Counted from the first letter of the stretch, positions 8,092-17,221 are shown. The stretch: DNA of 42,259 nt from Acidobacteriota bacterium (GCA_016870995.1 VFZU01000046.1:1-42259); one strand, 5' to 3'. Made by a program: numbers and translations. Notes: generated by a model not told the origin, from the letters alone.

Positions 8092-10981
8092 TTGATCGTT
8101 TTAGTAGGGAATGATTCATTTGTAAGACAATGCAGTACGAGTTTTCGGGTAGTAGTTGCTTTCTTTCTTTTGGCGGCGTCTGTGGCGTTGCCCCAGGCGG
8201 CTGCGATTGACGGGCAGATCGAAGGGATTGTGCGTGACCCGGCGGGGGCGGCAATCGCCAAGGCGAGCGTGAAGGCTCGCAATCTAGGTACGGGACTGGA
8301 GCGGGTGAGCGAGACGAACGAGGCCGGGTATTACCGTTTCTCGGCATTGCCCCGTGGGACCTATGAAGTTGCGGTTTCGATGAGTGGCTTCAATGCGGTG
8401 AAGCAAACGGGGATTCAGATTGGGGCGGGCACGACGGCGACGATCAATATTGACCTGGCGATTTCGAGCACGTCGACGGAGATCGTAGTGAGCGCGTCGG
8501 GGCCGGTGACGGAGCCGGGCCGGACGGATATCGGATCCACATTGAGCGCCAATCAGGTGCAGAACCTACCGCTGGTGAGCCGGATCCCGTACAACTTTGT
8601 GTTCCACCAGCCGAACGTGACGGGGCGTCCGAATACTGAGTTTGGGGTGCCTCGCAAAATCAACGCGAATGGCTTTGACGGACGCATCAACGATCAGCTT
8701 GACGGAAGCAACAATGTGCAAAGCGATCGGGCCGGGATCCGACTGATCCCGATCTCAAATACGTTTGTGGAAGAGATTGCATTTGTGTCGAATGGGTTCG
8801 CCCCGGAATTCGGCAATACCGTGGGAATGGTCGCGAACACGATCACCAAGAGTGGCACGAACGAGTATCACGGGGAAGGTGCATATTTGTTTCGCCGGAC
8901 GGACTTCAGTGCCGCGCCTGCGTTGTCAGGGCCGGGGGGGCGTTGTGCCACAGACCAACGTTGATTCGTTCTATGGCAACGGCGGGGGAAAGTTGATCAA
9001 GGACAAGCTGTTTTTCTATGGCGCGTATGAGAAGGTGAAGCGCGACTTGCCGCAGGTGGTGACGGTTTCGCCGGCAGTGTTGATGCAGATCGGATTACCG
9101 GCGAGCCTGGCGGAGCCGATTCCGTTCAATCAAAACGTGCAGTTTTTCTTTGCGAAGGGGGACTACCAGATCACGAACAACCACCGGCTGAGCTTGCGTT
9201 GGAACGGACACCGAAACAACTCGCCTTTCAACGCAGGTGGAGGCCTGCTGGTATCGACACGAACCACTAATTTTGTGGACCGCAGTCACGTGGGAGCGGC
9301 GCAGTTGGTTTCGACGCTTTCGCCGAATGTAGTGAACGAATTCCGGTTTCAGACACCTTGGAGGAGCCAGCAGCAGCAAAAGTTTTCAGGCACGGGGACA
9401 GGGCCGTCAATCAACATCACTGGTGTTGTTTCCTTTGGGCGAAGCGAAGGTGTTGGCTTTAATTTCACCGAGATGACGCCGGAGTATGGCGACAACTTGA
9501 GCATCAATTCGGGCAAGCATAGCTACAAGTTCGGATTCACGATGCGGCATATTCGGGACCAGCAGGTACAGGCGACTTTCGGGCGTTACACGTTCGCGAA
9601 TATCCAGAGCTATCTGGATGAGAGGAATGGAGTGAATCCGCGTTCCTATCAGAACTATACGCAGACGATTGGGGAACCTGTGATCCGGTACAACTCACTG
9701 TTCTCAAGCTTCTTCGCGCAGGATACGTATAAGCCGAAGCCGAACATCACGCTAACTTATGGATTGCGCTATGACGTCTACAGAATGCCGAGCGCAAATT
9801 CGAAGTCACCTTTCGGGGCATCGCAGCAGTTCCGAACGGACCGCAATAACTTTGCGCCGAGGGTTGGATTCTCCTGGGAATTGGGCAAGTCGCAGAAGAC
9901 CGTGGTTCGCGCGAGCGCGGGGATGTTTTATGATCCGCCGCAAACAGATGGATACCGAAGGGCGTTGCTGAATCATGGCACGGGGATTTTTCTGCAGGTG
10001 ACAAACCCGATCTTGAACCCGGCGTTTCCTGCCTTATTGACGAGCCTGCCGACGGGAGCAAATCTACCGACGCAATCCGTGGATACGATCTCACCGGACT
10101 TCGCAACTCTGTATTCTGGCAATTCCAACGTGAGCGTGACGCGAGAGATCGCACCGAAAACAGCGATTACGGCAACCTATCTGTTTACGCGCGGCAATCG
10201 ATTGCCGCTGTACCGGAACATCAACTTGCTGGCGAGCGGAAACCAGCTGGCCGATGGCCGGCCGATCTGGATCTCCACGGCAGGACAGCGCGTGGACCCG
10301 CGGTTCAACAATATCCTTTCAGCAGAAAGCGCGGGGCAGTCGACTTATGCGGGCGGGACGCTAACGCTGAATCGGCGCTATGGGCGCGGGTTTGAATTGT
10401 TTGGAAGTTATACGTGGTCCCATGCGATCGACGATGCGCCGGAGCATAACAACATCGACTCGGGAGCGTTCTTCTTGAGCGATCTTTCGAACCGGAGAAG
10501 AGATAAGGGTAACTCGCTGACGGACCGCCGGCACTCACTGCAGCTTGCGGGAGTGTACGAGCCCGACTTTACGTTTGAGAACAAGTTGGCGAAGTACCTG
10601 ATCAAGAACAACTGTCTTGGGTTTACGACGACGGCGATTTCCGGGGATGTATTCAACATCGGCTCGAACCGGGTATTGAATAATGACCAGGCAATGGGTG
10701 TGACGTTCCAGAGGCCTTTGTTTATTGGGCGCAAGACATACCTTGGCCCGGCAACTTATCAGCTCGATGTACGGTATTCAAGGATCTTCCCGATCCGTGA
10801 GCGGATGCGAGCGGAGTTCTTCGCCGAATCGACAAACCTGCTGAATCGGACCAATGTGACTGGCGTAAACACGGCGGCGATGGTGGATACCGCGGGCCTG
10901 ATTACAGCCCAACCCAGCTTCGCATGGACTTCAGCAATCGACCAGCGGTTGATCCAGTTGGGGCTGAAGTTTAGTTTTTAG
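8092..10981 (+). pseudogene. TonB-dependent receptor with carboxypeptidase-regulatory-like N-terminus, frameshifted at a G7 run
   Basis: An outer-membrane receptor of about 960 residues, read in two frames. Frame one runs from TTG 8092 and has a signal peptide (FFLLAASVALPQAAA). A CarboxypepD_reg domain follows (GQIEGIVRDPAGAAI, GYYRFSALPRGTYEV), then a plug region. At 8934-8940 a run of seven G moves the barrel into the next frame, which continues without a stop to LGLKFSF and a terminal Phe typical of outer-membrane barrels. Deleting one G restores SGPGGVVPQTNVDSFYG. No ATG exists in frame near the start, so TTG is the best choice. It ends in an 11-bp convergent overlap with the beta-lactamase gene. 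The substrate is unknown. Large families of such receptors are usual in Acidobacteriota. Confidence 0.85.
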
Positions 10982-11942
10982 ACAGCTTGAAGTTGAGAAT
11001 GGCAGCGCGGGTGATGTCGGCAATGGCTTTGGCGTTGCTCGATTCGGATTCGTAAGAGTCACCAATAAAGGCGACGATCGCGACTTGAGTGCCATCGGGG
11101 GCAATGAGAATGCCGACGTCGTTGGTGGCGACGGTGAGACCTTTCCACGTGCTGCTGGTGCCGGTTTTGTGAGCGACACGCCACCCGTTCGATAAACCTG
11201 CTTTGAGCCGATCCTGCCCGGTTTCCGCGAGCTCAAGGACTTCGAGGAAGTACTTGGTCGAAGCGGGGGAAAGGAGCTTGCCCTGGGCGAGACGGATGAG
11301 GAGATTGGCCATTCCCGCCGGAGTTGCGGTATCGCGGATCTCATTCTGGTAAGCCTTTTGGGCTTTGTCACGGGCGTCTTCGGGGAGCGCTTTGATCGCA
11401 GCGTCGAAGACCTTGGGGTCAAGAAATTCCGGACGCCACTTGAGGCCAAAGATTTGGGCCTGCAGATCGCGTTCTGTGCGGTCTAAACGAACGCCGGAGA
11501 GGCCTTTGCGCTTCAGGAAATCTGCAACGACGGATGGGCCGCCGAGGCGATCGATGAGAATGTCGGCAGCAGCGCTGTCGCTGTACAAGTTGGCGGAGCG
11601 GATCAACTCGTCGATGGTCGTCTCGTAACCATCAGGGCCGACTTTCCTGGAGATGGGCTGAACGAAGACGCTGAGGTCTTTCTTATAAATGCGGAATTTG
11701 GTGTCGAGCTTCCAACCCTTGTTGTCGACGGCATCGAGAGCAGCGAGGCCGACGAGCATCTTCATGACGCTCTGGATCGAGAAGCGTTGATCCCCGAGAT
11801 TGCAGACTGGCGGTTTTTCGGCAAGTTGGACGCAGGCACCGATGCGGCCTTTGAATCTGCTCGAGAGCTTTTGGAAGTCTGATTTCAGGGCAGCCTCATC
11901 GAGAGAGGCTGCGGTAATGAGAATTGCTAGTGTCGCGATCAC
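10971..11942 (-). CDS. Class A (PER-like subgroup) serine beta-lactamase
   Basis: A 323-residue exported serine hydrolase. It has a short hydrophobic leader (IATLAILITAAS), the SxxK motif SVMK (Ser58, Lys61), SDS at 121-123 in place of the usual SDN, an omega-loop Glu157 in RTERDLQ with Gln161 at the usual Asn170 position, and KTG at 259-261. About 50 residues separate the omega-loop glutamate from the conserved DTATP segment, longer than in TEM-type enzymes. The start is GTG 11942, which overlaps the stop of the upstream dehydrogenase as GTGA. A longer frame from 12065 would lie mostly inside that gene. It probably hydrolyses beta-lactams, but position in an envelope operon leaves a role in wall turnover possible. 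Confidence 0.85.
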   Translation of the reverse strand: MIATLAILITAASLDEAALKSDFQKLSSRFKGRIGACVQLAEKPPVCNLGDQRFSIQSVMKMLVGLAALDAVDNKGWKLDTKFRIYKKDLSVFVQPISRKVGPDGYETTIDELIRSANLYSDSAAADILIDRLGGPSVVADFLKRKGLSGVRLDRTERDLQAQIFGLKWRPEFLDPKVFDAAIKALPEDARDKAQKAYQNEIRDTATPAGMANLLIRLAQGKLLSPASTKYFLEVLELAETGQDRLKAGLSNGWRVAHKTGTSSTWKGLTVATNDVGILIAPDGTQVAIVAFIGDSYESESSNAKAIADITRAAILNFKLSKN

Positions 11943-13237
11943 AGCGTCACGATTTTGGAAGACTTGAACTTCTTGAGGGCGTTGCGCGTATCGACGATGA
12001 GCTTTGAAACTTCGATCGCTTTGGCGTAATCGAGGTTCGTATGGTCTGTGACAACAACCACGCAATCGGCGTCAGCGCAGGAGGACAGCATGTCTTGCGA
12101 TTCGAGTTTGTGGTTTTCGACGCGGAGGCTCGGGATGAAGGGGTCCGAATAGGAGACGTTGGCACCGCGCTGGATGAGGAGGTGCATGATATCGAGGCCA
12201 GGAGATTCACGGACGTCGTCGATGTCCTTCTTATAGGCCATACCCAGGATGTGCACTTTGGAGCCGCGGAGGGGCTTCGAGTGGTCATTAAGGGCGTTCT
12301 GAAGCTTGTCGACCACAAAATGAGGCATCTGGCCATTGATGTAGCCCGCAAGTTCGATGAAGCGGGCCTCGATACCGGATTGTTTGGACTTCCAGCTCAG
12401 ATAGAAGGGATCGATTGGGATGCAGTGGCCGCCGAGGCCAGGGCCGGGATAAAAGGGCATGAAGCCGAAGGGCTTGGTGGCGGCGGCGTCGATGACTTCC
12501 CAAACGTTGATGCCCATGCGGCCGCACATGATCGCCATTTCGTTGACCAGACCGATGTTGATCATGCGGAAGGTGTTCTCGAGAAGTTTGACCATTTCGG
12601 CGACCTTGGTGCCGCTGACCGGGACGACATGATCGAGGGCACAGCCATAAAAAGCGGCGCCAGCTTCCGTGCAGTTGGGGGTGTGGCCGCCGACCACCTT
12701 AGGGATGTTGCGGGTTTGGAATTGCTTGTTGCCAGGATCGACACGCTCTGGCGAGAAGCAGAGGAAAAAGTCCTCGCCGACCTTGAGACCGCCTTGTTCG
12801 AGCTTGGGGAGCACGAGTTCTTTAGTGGTGCCGGGGTAGGTGGTGGACTCGAGGATGACCAGCTTGCCCGGGCCGAAATTTTCGGCGATGGACTGGACGG
12901 CCGAATTGACGAAGGTCATGTCCGGGTCCTTTGCCTTCGACAAGGGTGTGGGGACGCAGATGTTGATCGTGTCGAGGTCTTGAATTTTGGAGAAGTCGGT
13001 AGTGGCGTCGAGCTTGCCGGATTCGACCAGAGGCTTGAGAACCGAGGTAGGGATGTCCTGAATGTAAGACTCGCCCTTGTTGATCTTGTCGGCTTTGCGT
13101 TCGTCGATATCGAGGCCGGTGACATGAAAGCCGGCGTGGGCGAATTCAACGGCAAGAGGCAGGCCGACGTATCCCAGGCCGACAACGCCGACGCGCGCGG
13201 TCTTCAGTTTCAACTTTTCAAGCAGTTCGTTTTTCAT
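11939..13237 (-). CDS. Nucleotide-sugar dehydrogenase (UDP-GlcNAc/UDP-ManNAc 6-dehydrogenase type)
   Basis: A 432-residue NAD-dependent oxidase of UDP-sugars to uronic acids, a four-electron step supplying surface polysaccharides. The Rossmann motif is GVVGLGYVGLPLAVEFAHAG. The catalytic cysteine lies in GPGLGGHCIPIDPFYLSWK, which is more typical of the WbpA/WecC group than of UDP-glucose dehydrogenase. The C-terminal UDP-binding domain includes HILGMAYKKDIDDVRESPG. It starts with an ATGA overlap on the DapF-like gene and ends with a GTGA overlap on the beta-lactamase gene. The exact UDP-sugar cannot be told from the sequence. Confidence 0.9.
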   Translation of the reverse strand: MKNELLEKLKLKTARVGVVGLGYVGLPLAVEFAHAGFHVTGLDIDERKADKINKGESYIQDIPTSVLKPLVESGKLDATTDFSKIQDLDTINICVPTPLSKAKDPDMTFVNSAVQSIAENFGPGKLVILESTTYPGTTKELVLPKLEQGGLKVGEDFFLCFSPERVDPGNKQFQTRNIPKVVGGHTPNCTEAGAAFYGCALDHVVPVSGTKVAEMVKLLENTFRMINIGLVNEMAIMCGRMGINVWEVIDAAATKPFGFMPFYPGPGLGGHCIPIDPFYLSWKSKQSGIEARFIELAGYINGQMPHFVVDKLQNALNDHSKPLRGSKVHILGMAYKKDIDDVRESPGLDIMHLLIQRGANVSYSDPFIPSLRVENHKLESQDMLSSCADADCVVVVTDHTNLDYAKAIEVSKLIVDTRNALKKFKSSKIVTL

Positions 13238-14046
13238 TGTTCTCTGTAAAGGAAATGACCAGTGGTTGTGATTTCAGCAGGCCCTAGGAGATAGATCGCC
13301 TCTTCCCAGGAAAGCTTTAGGATTCCGGCGGGGGTATGGACCTCAATCGGGCCCTGGACCAAGCCGCGCAGAACGCTTGCAGCCATGGCACCGGTGGAGC
13401 CAGTGCCTGAGGAATTAGTGACGCCGACGCCGCGCTCGAAGAAGCGGACATCGATGGCGCTGGGCCCAAGGACGCGGATGAAACTGACGTTGGTGCGCTT
13501 TGGGAAGCGGGGATGGACTTCAATCGCAGCGCCAACGGCGGCCCAATCGAAATCGAAATTGTCGACGAAGACGGCGCACTGGGGGTTGCCAACGTCGATA
13601 ATCGTGCAATTGAAGGATTGACTGTGAATGTCGAGAGTGGCTTCGAGATCCCCCTCCATCAGGCGAGGGAGGCCCATATTCATGAGGATGTCGAAGTAAT
13701 TCTCGTCCTGATGAGTGATGCGCATGGTTTTGAGGCCGGCACCGGTGAGAATGGTGATCTCAGGGCCTTTGGCCTTGCCATTGAGGATGGCCCAGGCGGC
13801 AGCGCAACGAGTACCATTGCCGGACATTTCCACCTCGCCGCCGTCGGGATTGAAGAGGCGGATGCGGATATCGGCTCCTTGTTCGCCGGGTGAGACGAGA
13901 AGCCAACCGTCGGCTCCAGCGCCGGAATTGCGATGGCAAATCGCGGTTGCGAGCGAATTGAGACTGGCAACCGGGGGCATGTCGGGCTGCCAGGTGAGGA
14001 GGAAATCGTTGAGCGCACCGTGCGCTTTTGTGAAGGGGATGTTCAT
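13234..14046 (-). CDS. Diaminopimelate epimerase-like protein lacking both catalytic cysteines
   Basis: A 270-residue protein with DapF architecture: an N-terminal substrate segment (HGALNDFL), NPDGGEVEM before the first catalytic loop, VGNPQCAVFVDN in the middle, and FERGVGVT before the second loop. True DapF uses two cysteines, in MCGNG and ACGTG, to move the alpha proton. Here the codons are TCC and TCA, giving MSGNGTRC (Ser75) and SSGTGSTG (Ser213). Substrate-loop residues such as Glu204-Arg205 remain. It may be an inactive homologue, an enzyme with different chemistry, or a serine-using epimerase. I chose ATG 14046, which overlaps the glycosyltransferase stop as ATGA. An upstream start at 14064 lies inside that gene. 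Confidence 0.85.
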   Translation of the reverse strand: MNIPFTKAHGALNDFLLTWQPDMPPVASLNSLATAICHRNSGAGADGWLLVSPGEQGADIRIRLFNPDGGEVEMSGNGTRCAAAWAILNGKAKGPEITILTGAGLKTMRITHQDENYFDILMNMGLPRLMEGDLEATLDIHSQSFNCTIIDVGNPQCAVFVDNFDFDWAAVGAAIEVHPRFPKRTNVSFIRVLGPSAIDVRFFERGVGVTNSSGTGSTGAMAASVLRGLVQGPIEVHTPAGILKLSWEEAIYLLGPAEITTTGHFLYREQ

Positions 14047-15539
14047 TTGCCGGATCGGCGCCACACCTCAATGACTGGTGCGTGCTTCAATGATATTAGT
14101 TTCACACAGCGATAGGGCAGGCCGAGGGCGCGCGCCCTGGCCATTGCGCCGCTGGCCTTATCTCCAGACTGGGCGATGACCCAGGCAGTGTCGAGGAAGA
14201 GATCCGGGCGGGCGGTAGCGCGATCAAATTCGAGTTTGTCGCCCTGGTGGATGGATTCGGCGATGGGGATGCTGGCCTGTTCGAGGATGGCGGTGAGGTC
14301 GCCGAAGGGCATGAGGATGCCAGTGCCGGGGTCGTATTGCTTTTTGAGCATGGTTGCGACCTCCGCCGTCCAGGCGCGGCGGGATTCGGAGTTAACGGTA
14401 CCTTCGCGTTTGACGATGACCGGCTCGAAGGCGAACCAGGAGAGCGCGATTGCGGGAAGGGCCCAGGTGAGGCGGGGAAGCATACTGGCGAGGGCGGCGG
14501 TACAGATCGTGAATAAAGGCAGGGGGGCGAGGGCGTAGCGCGAGTTGTAGTGGCTAAACGGGAAGACCTCGGGGATGAAGATGGGGGTGTCGCCGGATTG
14601 GAGGCTCCAAATGTAAAACAAGGGCGAGACGGCAGCGAAGGCAAAGGGCCAGAAGGCGCGGCGGATGAGGGCGGGGATGACGCCCAAGACGGCGATGAGG
14701 ATCAGGGGCCAGCCGCAGACGGCCTTGATGGCGTAGCCAAACTGGCGGGCGGCGGCGAGCCAATCGTGGGCACCGGGATAGGGTGCTTGTTTCTGAATGT
14801 CTTTGGCGGAGCCCACGCCGCGGTAGAACTCAAGCCAATCCGAGTAAAGAAATTGATTGTGGCCAAACCAGAAGAGGGGGCCGATGGCTGCGACTGTGCT
14901 GAAGGTGAAGCAGAGGCGGAGGCCGCAGGTGGCGAGGACGTACAAACCGGCTGCGGGGAGGAGGATCCAGCCCTCGTAACGCGTGAGACTGGCGGCGCAG
15001 CCGCAAAGGCCGGCGAGGATGGCATCGGTGCACGAGTTACTCGTTTTGAGGCGGACGGTGAACAGAAGCAGGCCAAGCGCAGAGGCGAAAAAGATCGACT
15101 CGGTCATGGGAGTCGATTGAAGGTAGAGGAGGTTGGGCTGTGTGGCAAAAACGGCTGTGCCGGCGAGCGCGCCGTGGTCGCCGAAGAGTCGGCGTAGGGT
15201 TGCGAAGAGGAAGGTTCCAGCGATGACCCATGCGATGGCGGCGGGGATGGCTCCGGCGAGGCCTGAATGCCAGAGTTGGTTATCGGTGGCAAAGGGCATC
15301 ATCAGCAGGTGCGGCAAGGGGAGCCAGACGGTGCCGATTTGTTCATAGCCGGGGTTGCAGCCATCGAAGAGGCGACGGGCGATGTTGAGATGGGCGGCGG
15401 CGTCGCCGTAGTGAAGGGCGGTGCCGTCCCACTGGATGAAGGCAACTGCGGCGGCGCTGATCAGCGAGAGCAACGCCGCGCAGAGGAAGATGGGGCGTTT
15501 AGAACGCGGTGAACTTCCGGAAGTCTTCGAAGCGGGCAT
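14043..15539 (-). CDS. Multi-pass membrane glycosyltransferase (GT39/ArnT-like, RgtA-type fold)
   Basis: A 498-residue protein with about ten hydrophobic segments. After the first helix comes a loop with YGDAAAHLNIARRLF and QIGTVWLPLPHLL, matching the acidic catalytic loop of polyprenyl-phosphate-sugar dependent glycosyltransferases. The last ~120 residues are a soluble periplasmic-type domain. An open frame extends to 15809, but its extra residues are an out-of-frame copy of the kinase gene. ATG 15539 is preceded by AGGAG (complement of 15544-15548) and overlaps the kinase 3' end by 41 bp. It probably moves a lipid-linked sugar onto an envelope acceptor. Donor and acceptor are unknown. Confidence 0.78.
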   Translation of the reverse strand: MPASKTSGSSPRSKRPIFLCAALLSLISAAAVAFIQWDGTALHYGDAAAHLNIARRLFDGCNPGYEQIGTVWLPLPHLLMMPFATDNQLWHSGLAGAIPAAIAWVIAGTFLFATLRRLFGDHGALAGTAVFATQPNLLYLQSTPMTESIFFASALGLLLFTVRLKTSNSCTDAILAGLCGCAASLTRYEGWILLPAAGLYVLATCGLRLCFTFSTVAAIGPLFWFGHNQFLYSDWLEFYRGVGSAKDIQKQAPYPGAHDWLAAARQFGYAIKAVCGWPLILIAVLGVIPALIRRAFWPFAFAAVSPLFYIWSLQSGDTPIFIPEVFPFSHYNSRYALAPLPLFTICTAALASMLPRLTWALPAIALSWFAFEPVIVKREGTVNSESRRAWTAEVATMLKKQYDPGTGILMPFGDLTAILEQASIPIAESIHQGDKLEFDRATARPDLFLDTAWVIAQSGDKASGAMARARALGLPYRCVKLISLKHAPVIEVWRRSGK

Positions 15540-16413
15540 CGATCTCCTGACGGGTGAGAGTGCGGAAGCGGTCGACGCCGAACTTTTCGCAGCAGAAGCT
15601 GCCCATGACGCTGCCGTAGATGACGGCGCGGTGGAGTTCGTGGGGGTCGATTTCGCCCTTGAGGTCGAACCCGCGTTCAGCGAGATAGCCGACGAAGCCG
15701 CCGGCGAAACAATCGCCTGCACCGGTGGGGTCGAAAACGCTCTCGAGCAGGTAGCCGGGAACCATGAAGAGGCTGTCGGGACGGAAGAGCATGGCGCCGT
15801 ATTCGCCACGCTTGATGACGAGGTTCTTCGGGCCCATGGCCATGATCCTGGCAGCGGCTTTGCGGAGGTTTGATTCTCCGGAGAGAAGCTTGGCTTCCGA
15901 GTCGTTGATGAGGAGGAAGTTCCAGTCGGCGATGGTGGCGAGGAGTTCCTGGCGGAAGTCGTTGATCCAGAAGTTCATGGTGTCACCGCCGCAGAAGCGG
16001 AGGTTGGCCATCTGGGCGAAGACCTGCTTCTGCAGAGCGGGCTGGATATTGCCGAGGAAGAGGTAAGGCTGCGACTTGTAGACTTCGGGCAGCTTGGGCG
16101 AGAAGGTGGCGAAAACGTTGAGATCGGTGCGCAGGGTGGTGCGGTCGTTCATGTCTTCGGAATAAACACCTTGCCAGAAGAAGGTTTTGCCGTCGGCGAG
16201 TTCGAGACCTTCGAGATCAATGCCGCGGGAAGCGAGAAGCTCGCGGTCGGCGGCATCGAAATCGTCGCCGACCACGGCGACAATTTTGGGCGAAGTGAAA
16301 TAGCTGGCCGATAAGGCGATATAGGTGCAGGCGCCGCCGAGCATGCGCTCGACTTTACCGTGGGGAGTTTCGACTCCATCGTATGCAACGGAGCCCACAA
16401 CGACTAATGACAT
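15499..16413 (-). CDS. PfkB family sugar/nucleoside kinase
   Basis: A 304-residue ribokinase-fold kinase. Family signatures are an N-terminal substrate region with MLGGACTYIALSAS and VGDDF, and the C-terminal anion-hole motif DPTGAGDCFAGGFVGYL with its catalytic aspartate. The start is ATG 16413 (MSLVVVGSVAYDG). The frame stays open upstream but the added residues are not family-like. It is first in a five-gene operon in which every junction overlaps. This suggests a sugar-phosphate role in making an envelope sugar, but PfkB substrates cannot be assigned from sequence alone. It diverges from the phosphoesterase gene across 67 bp. Confidence 0.85.
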   Translation of the reverse strand: MSLVVVGSVAYDGVETPHGKVERMLGGACTYIALSASYFTSPKIVAVVGDDFDAADRELLASRGIDLEGLELADGKTFFWQGVYSEDMNDRTTLRTDLNVFATFSPKLPEVYKSQPYLFLGNIQPALQKQVFAQMANLRFCGGDTMNFWINDFRQELLATIADWNFLLINDSEAKLLSGESNLRKAAARIMAMGPKNLVIKRGEYGAMLFRPDSLFMVPGYLLESVFDPTGAGDCFAGGFVGYLAERGFDLKGEIDPHELHRAVIYGSVMGSFCCEKFGVDRFRTLTRQEIDARFEDFRKFTAF

Positions 16414-16480
16414 CGTTTCATTGTAGCGGAGCGAGGCGAGTCGGCTGGATCGCGCAATACTGAAGAAAGAGAGAATCTCA

Positions 16481-17221
16481 CTGCGACAGCTCATCCTCAG
16501 CGATATCCATGCCAACCTCCACGCGCTGTATGCCGTTTTGAGCGACGCCGAAGGCCTTTATGACGAGATCCTTTGTTGCGGAGATCTGGTGGGGTATGGG
16601 GCTTGCCCAAATGAAACGGCGGAGTGGGCGAGCCAGCACGTCAAATGTGTTGTGCGAGGAAACCATGACAAGGTAGCGGTTGGACTCGACAACACCGAGG
16701 GCTACAACTCCGTAGCGGTGGCGAGCCTTAGCTGGACCGCAGTCCAATTGAGCCCGGCGAGTCGAGCTTATTTGACGGCCATGCCACGTGGACCGATTGC
16801 ATACGGCAATACCTGGCTGATGCATGGGAGCCCGGTGGATGAGGATTTGTATCTGGTGCAGGAATGCGATGCGAAGGGGATGGAGCAGTTTCTGCCGGGG
16901 CCGGTGAACTTCTTTGGCCATACGCACCGGCAGGGTGGGTTTGCGTACTTGCGCAAAACGGTTATGGTTTTGGAGCCAGTGCCCGAGTTGGAAAAGAAAG
17001 CGGAAATCGCTCTCGACCCGCACGGAATGTATTTGATCAATCCCGGAAGTGCGGGACAGCCGCGCGATGGTGACTGGCGGGCTGGCTACTGCATTTATGA
17101 CAACGAGGAAGGGCTGGTGACGCTATATCGTTCACGATATGACGTCGAATCTGCGGCGAAGGTGATCCTGGCCGCCGGGATGCCAGAATTGCTGGCGCGG
17201 CGGCTGTACCTAGGGAAATAA
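16481..17221 (+). CDS. Calcineurin-like metallophosphoesterase with a probable CTG start
   Basis: A protein of about 246 residues of the YfcE/MJ0936-like family. All metal-ligand blocks are present: LILSDIHAN (Asp8, His10), CGDLVGYG, RGNHDK, WLMHGSP and FFGHTH. A TTG at 16538 would remove the essential first DxH block. The frame upstream is open back to a TAG at 16424 and has no ATG, GTG or TTG before that block. CTG 16481 sits exactly where homologues start (MxxLxLSDIHAN) and is preceded by AAGAAAGAGAG. The function is probably hydrolysis of a phosphodiester or phosphomonoester, substrate unknown. Confidence 0.82.
   Translation: MRQLILSDIHANLHALYAVLSDAEGLYDEILCCGDLVGYGACPNETAEWASQHVKCVVRGNHDKVAVGLDNTEGYNSVAVASLSWTAVQLSPASRAYLTAMPRGPIAYGNTWLMHGSPVDEDLYLVQECDAKGMEQFLPGPVNFFGHTHRQGGFAYLRKTVMVLEPVPELEKKAEIALDPHGMYLINPGSAGQPRDGDWRAGYCIYDNEEGLVTLYRSRYDVESAAKVILAAGMPELLARRLYLGK

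Noticed and set aside
12041-13249. A 402-codon plus-strand frame antisense to the nucleotide-sugar dehydrogenase
   Set aside because: The opposite strand has a complete enzyme with catalytic motifs, and this frame shows no recognisable domain.
15540-15809. A 90-residue N-terminal extension of the glycosyltransferase
   Set aside because: The added residues are Ser/Ala/Pro-rich, and the region is the coding part of the PfkB kinase read out of frame. A ribosome site supports ATG 15539.
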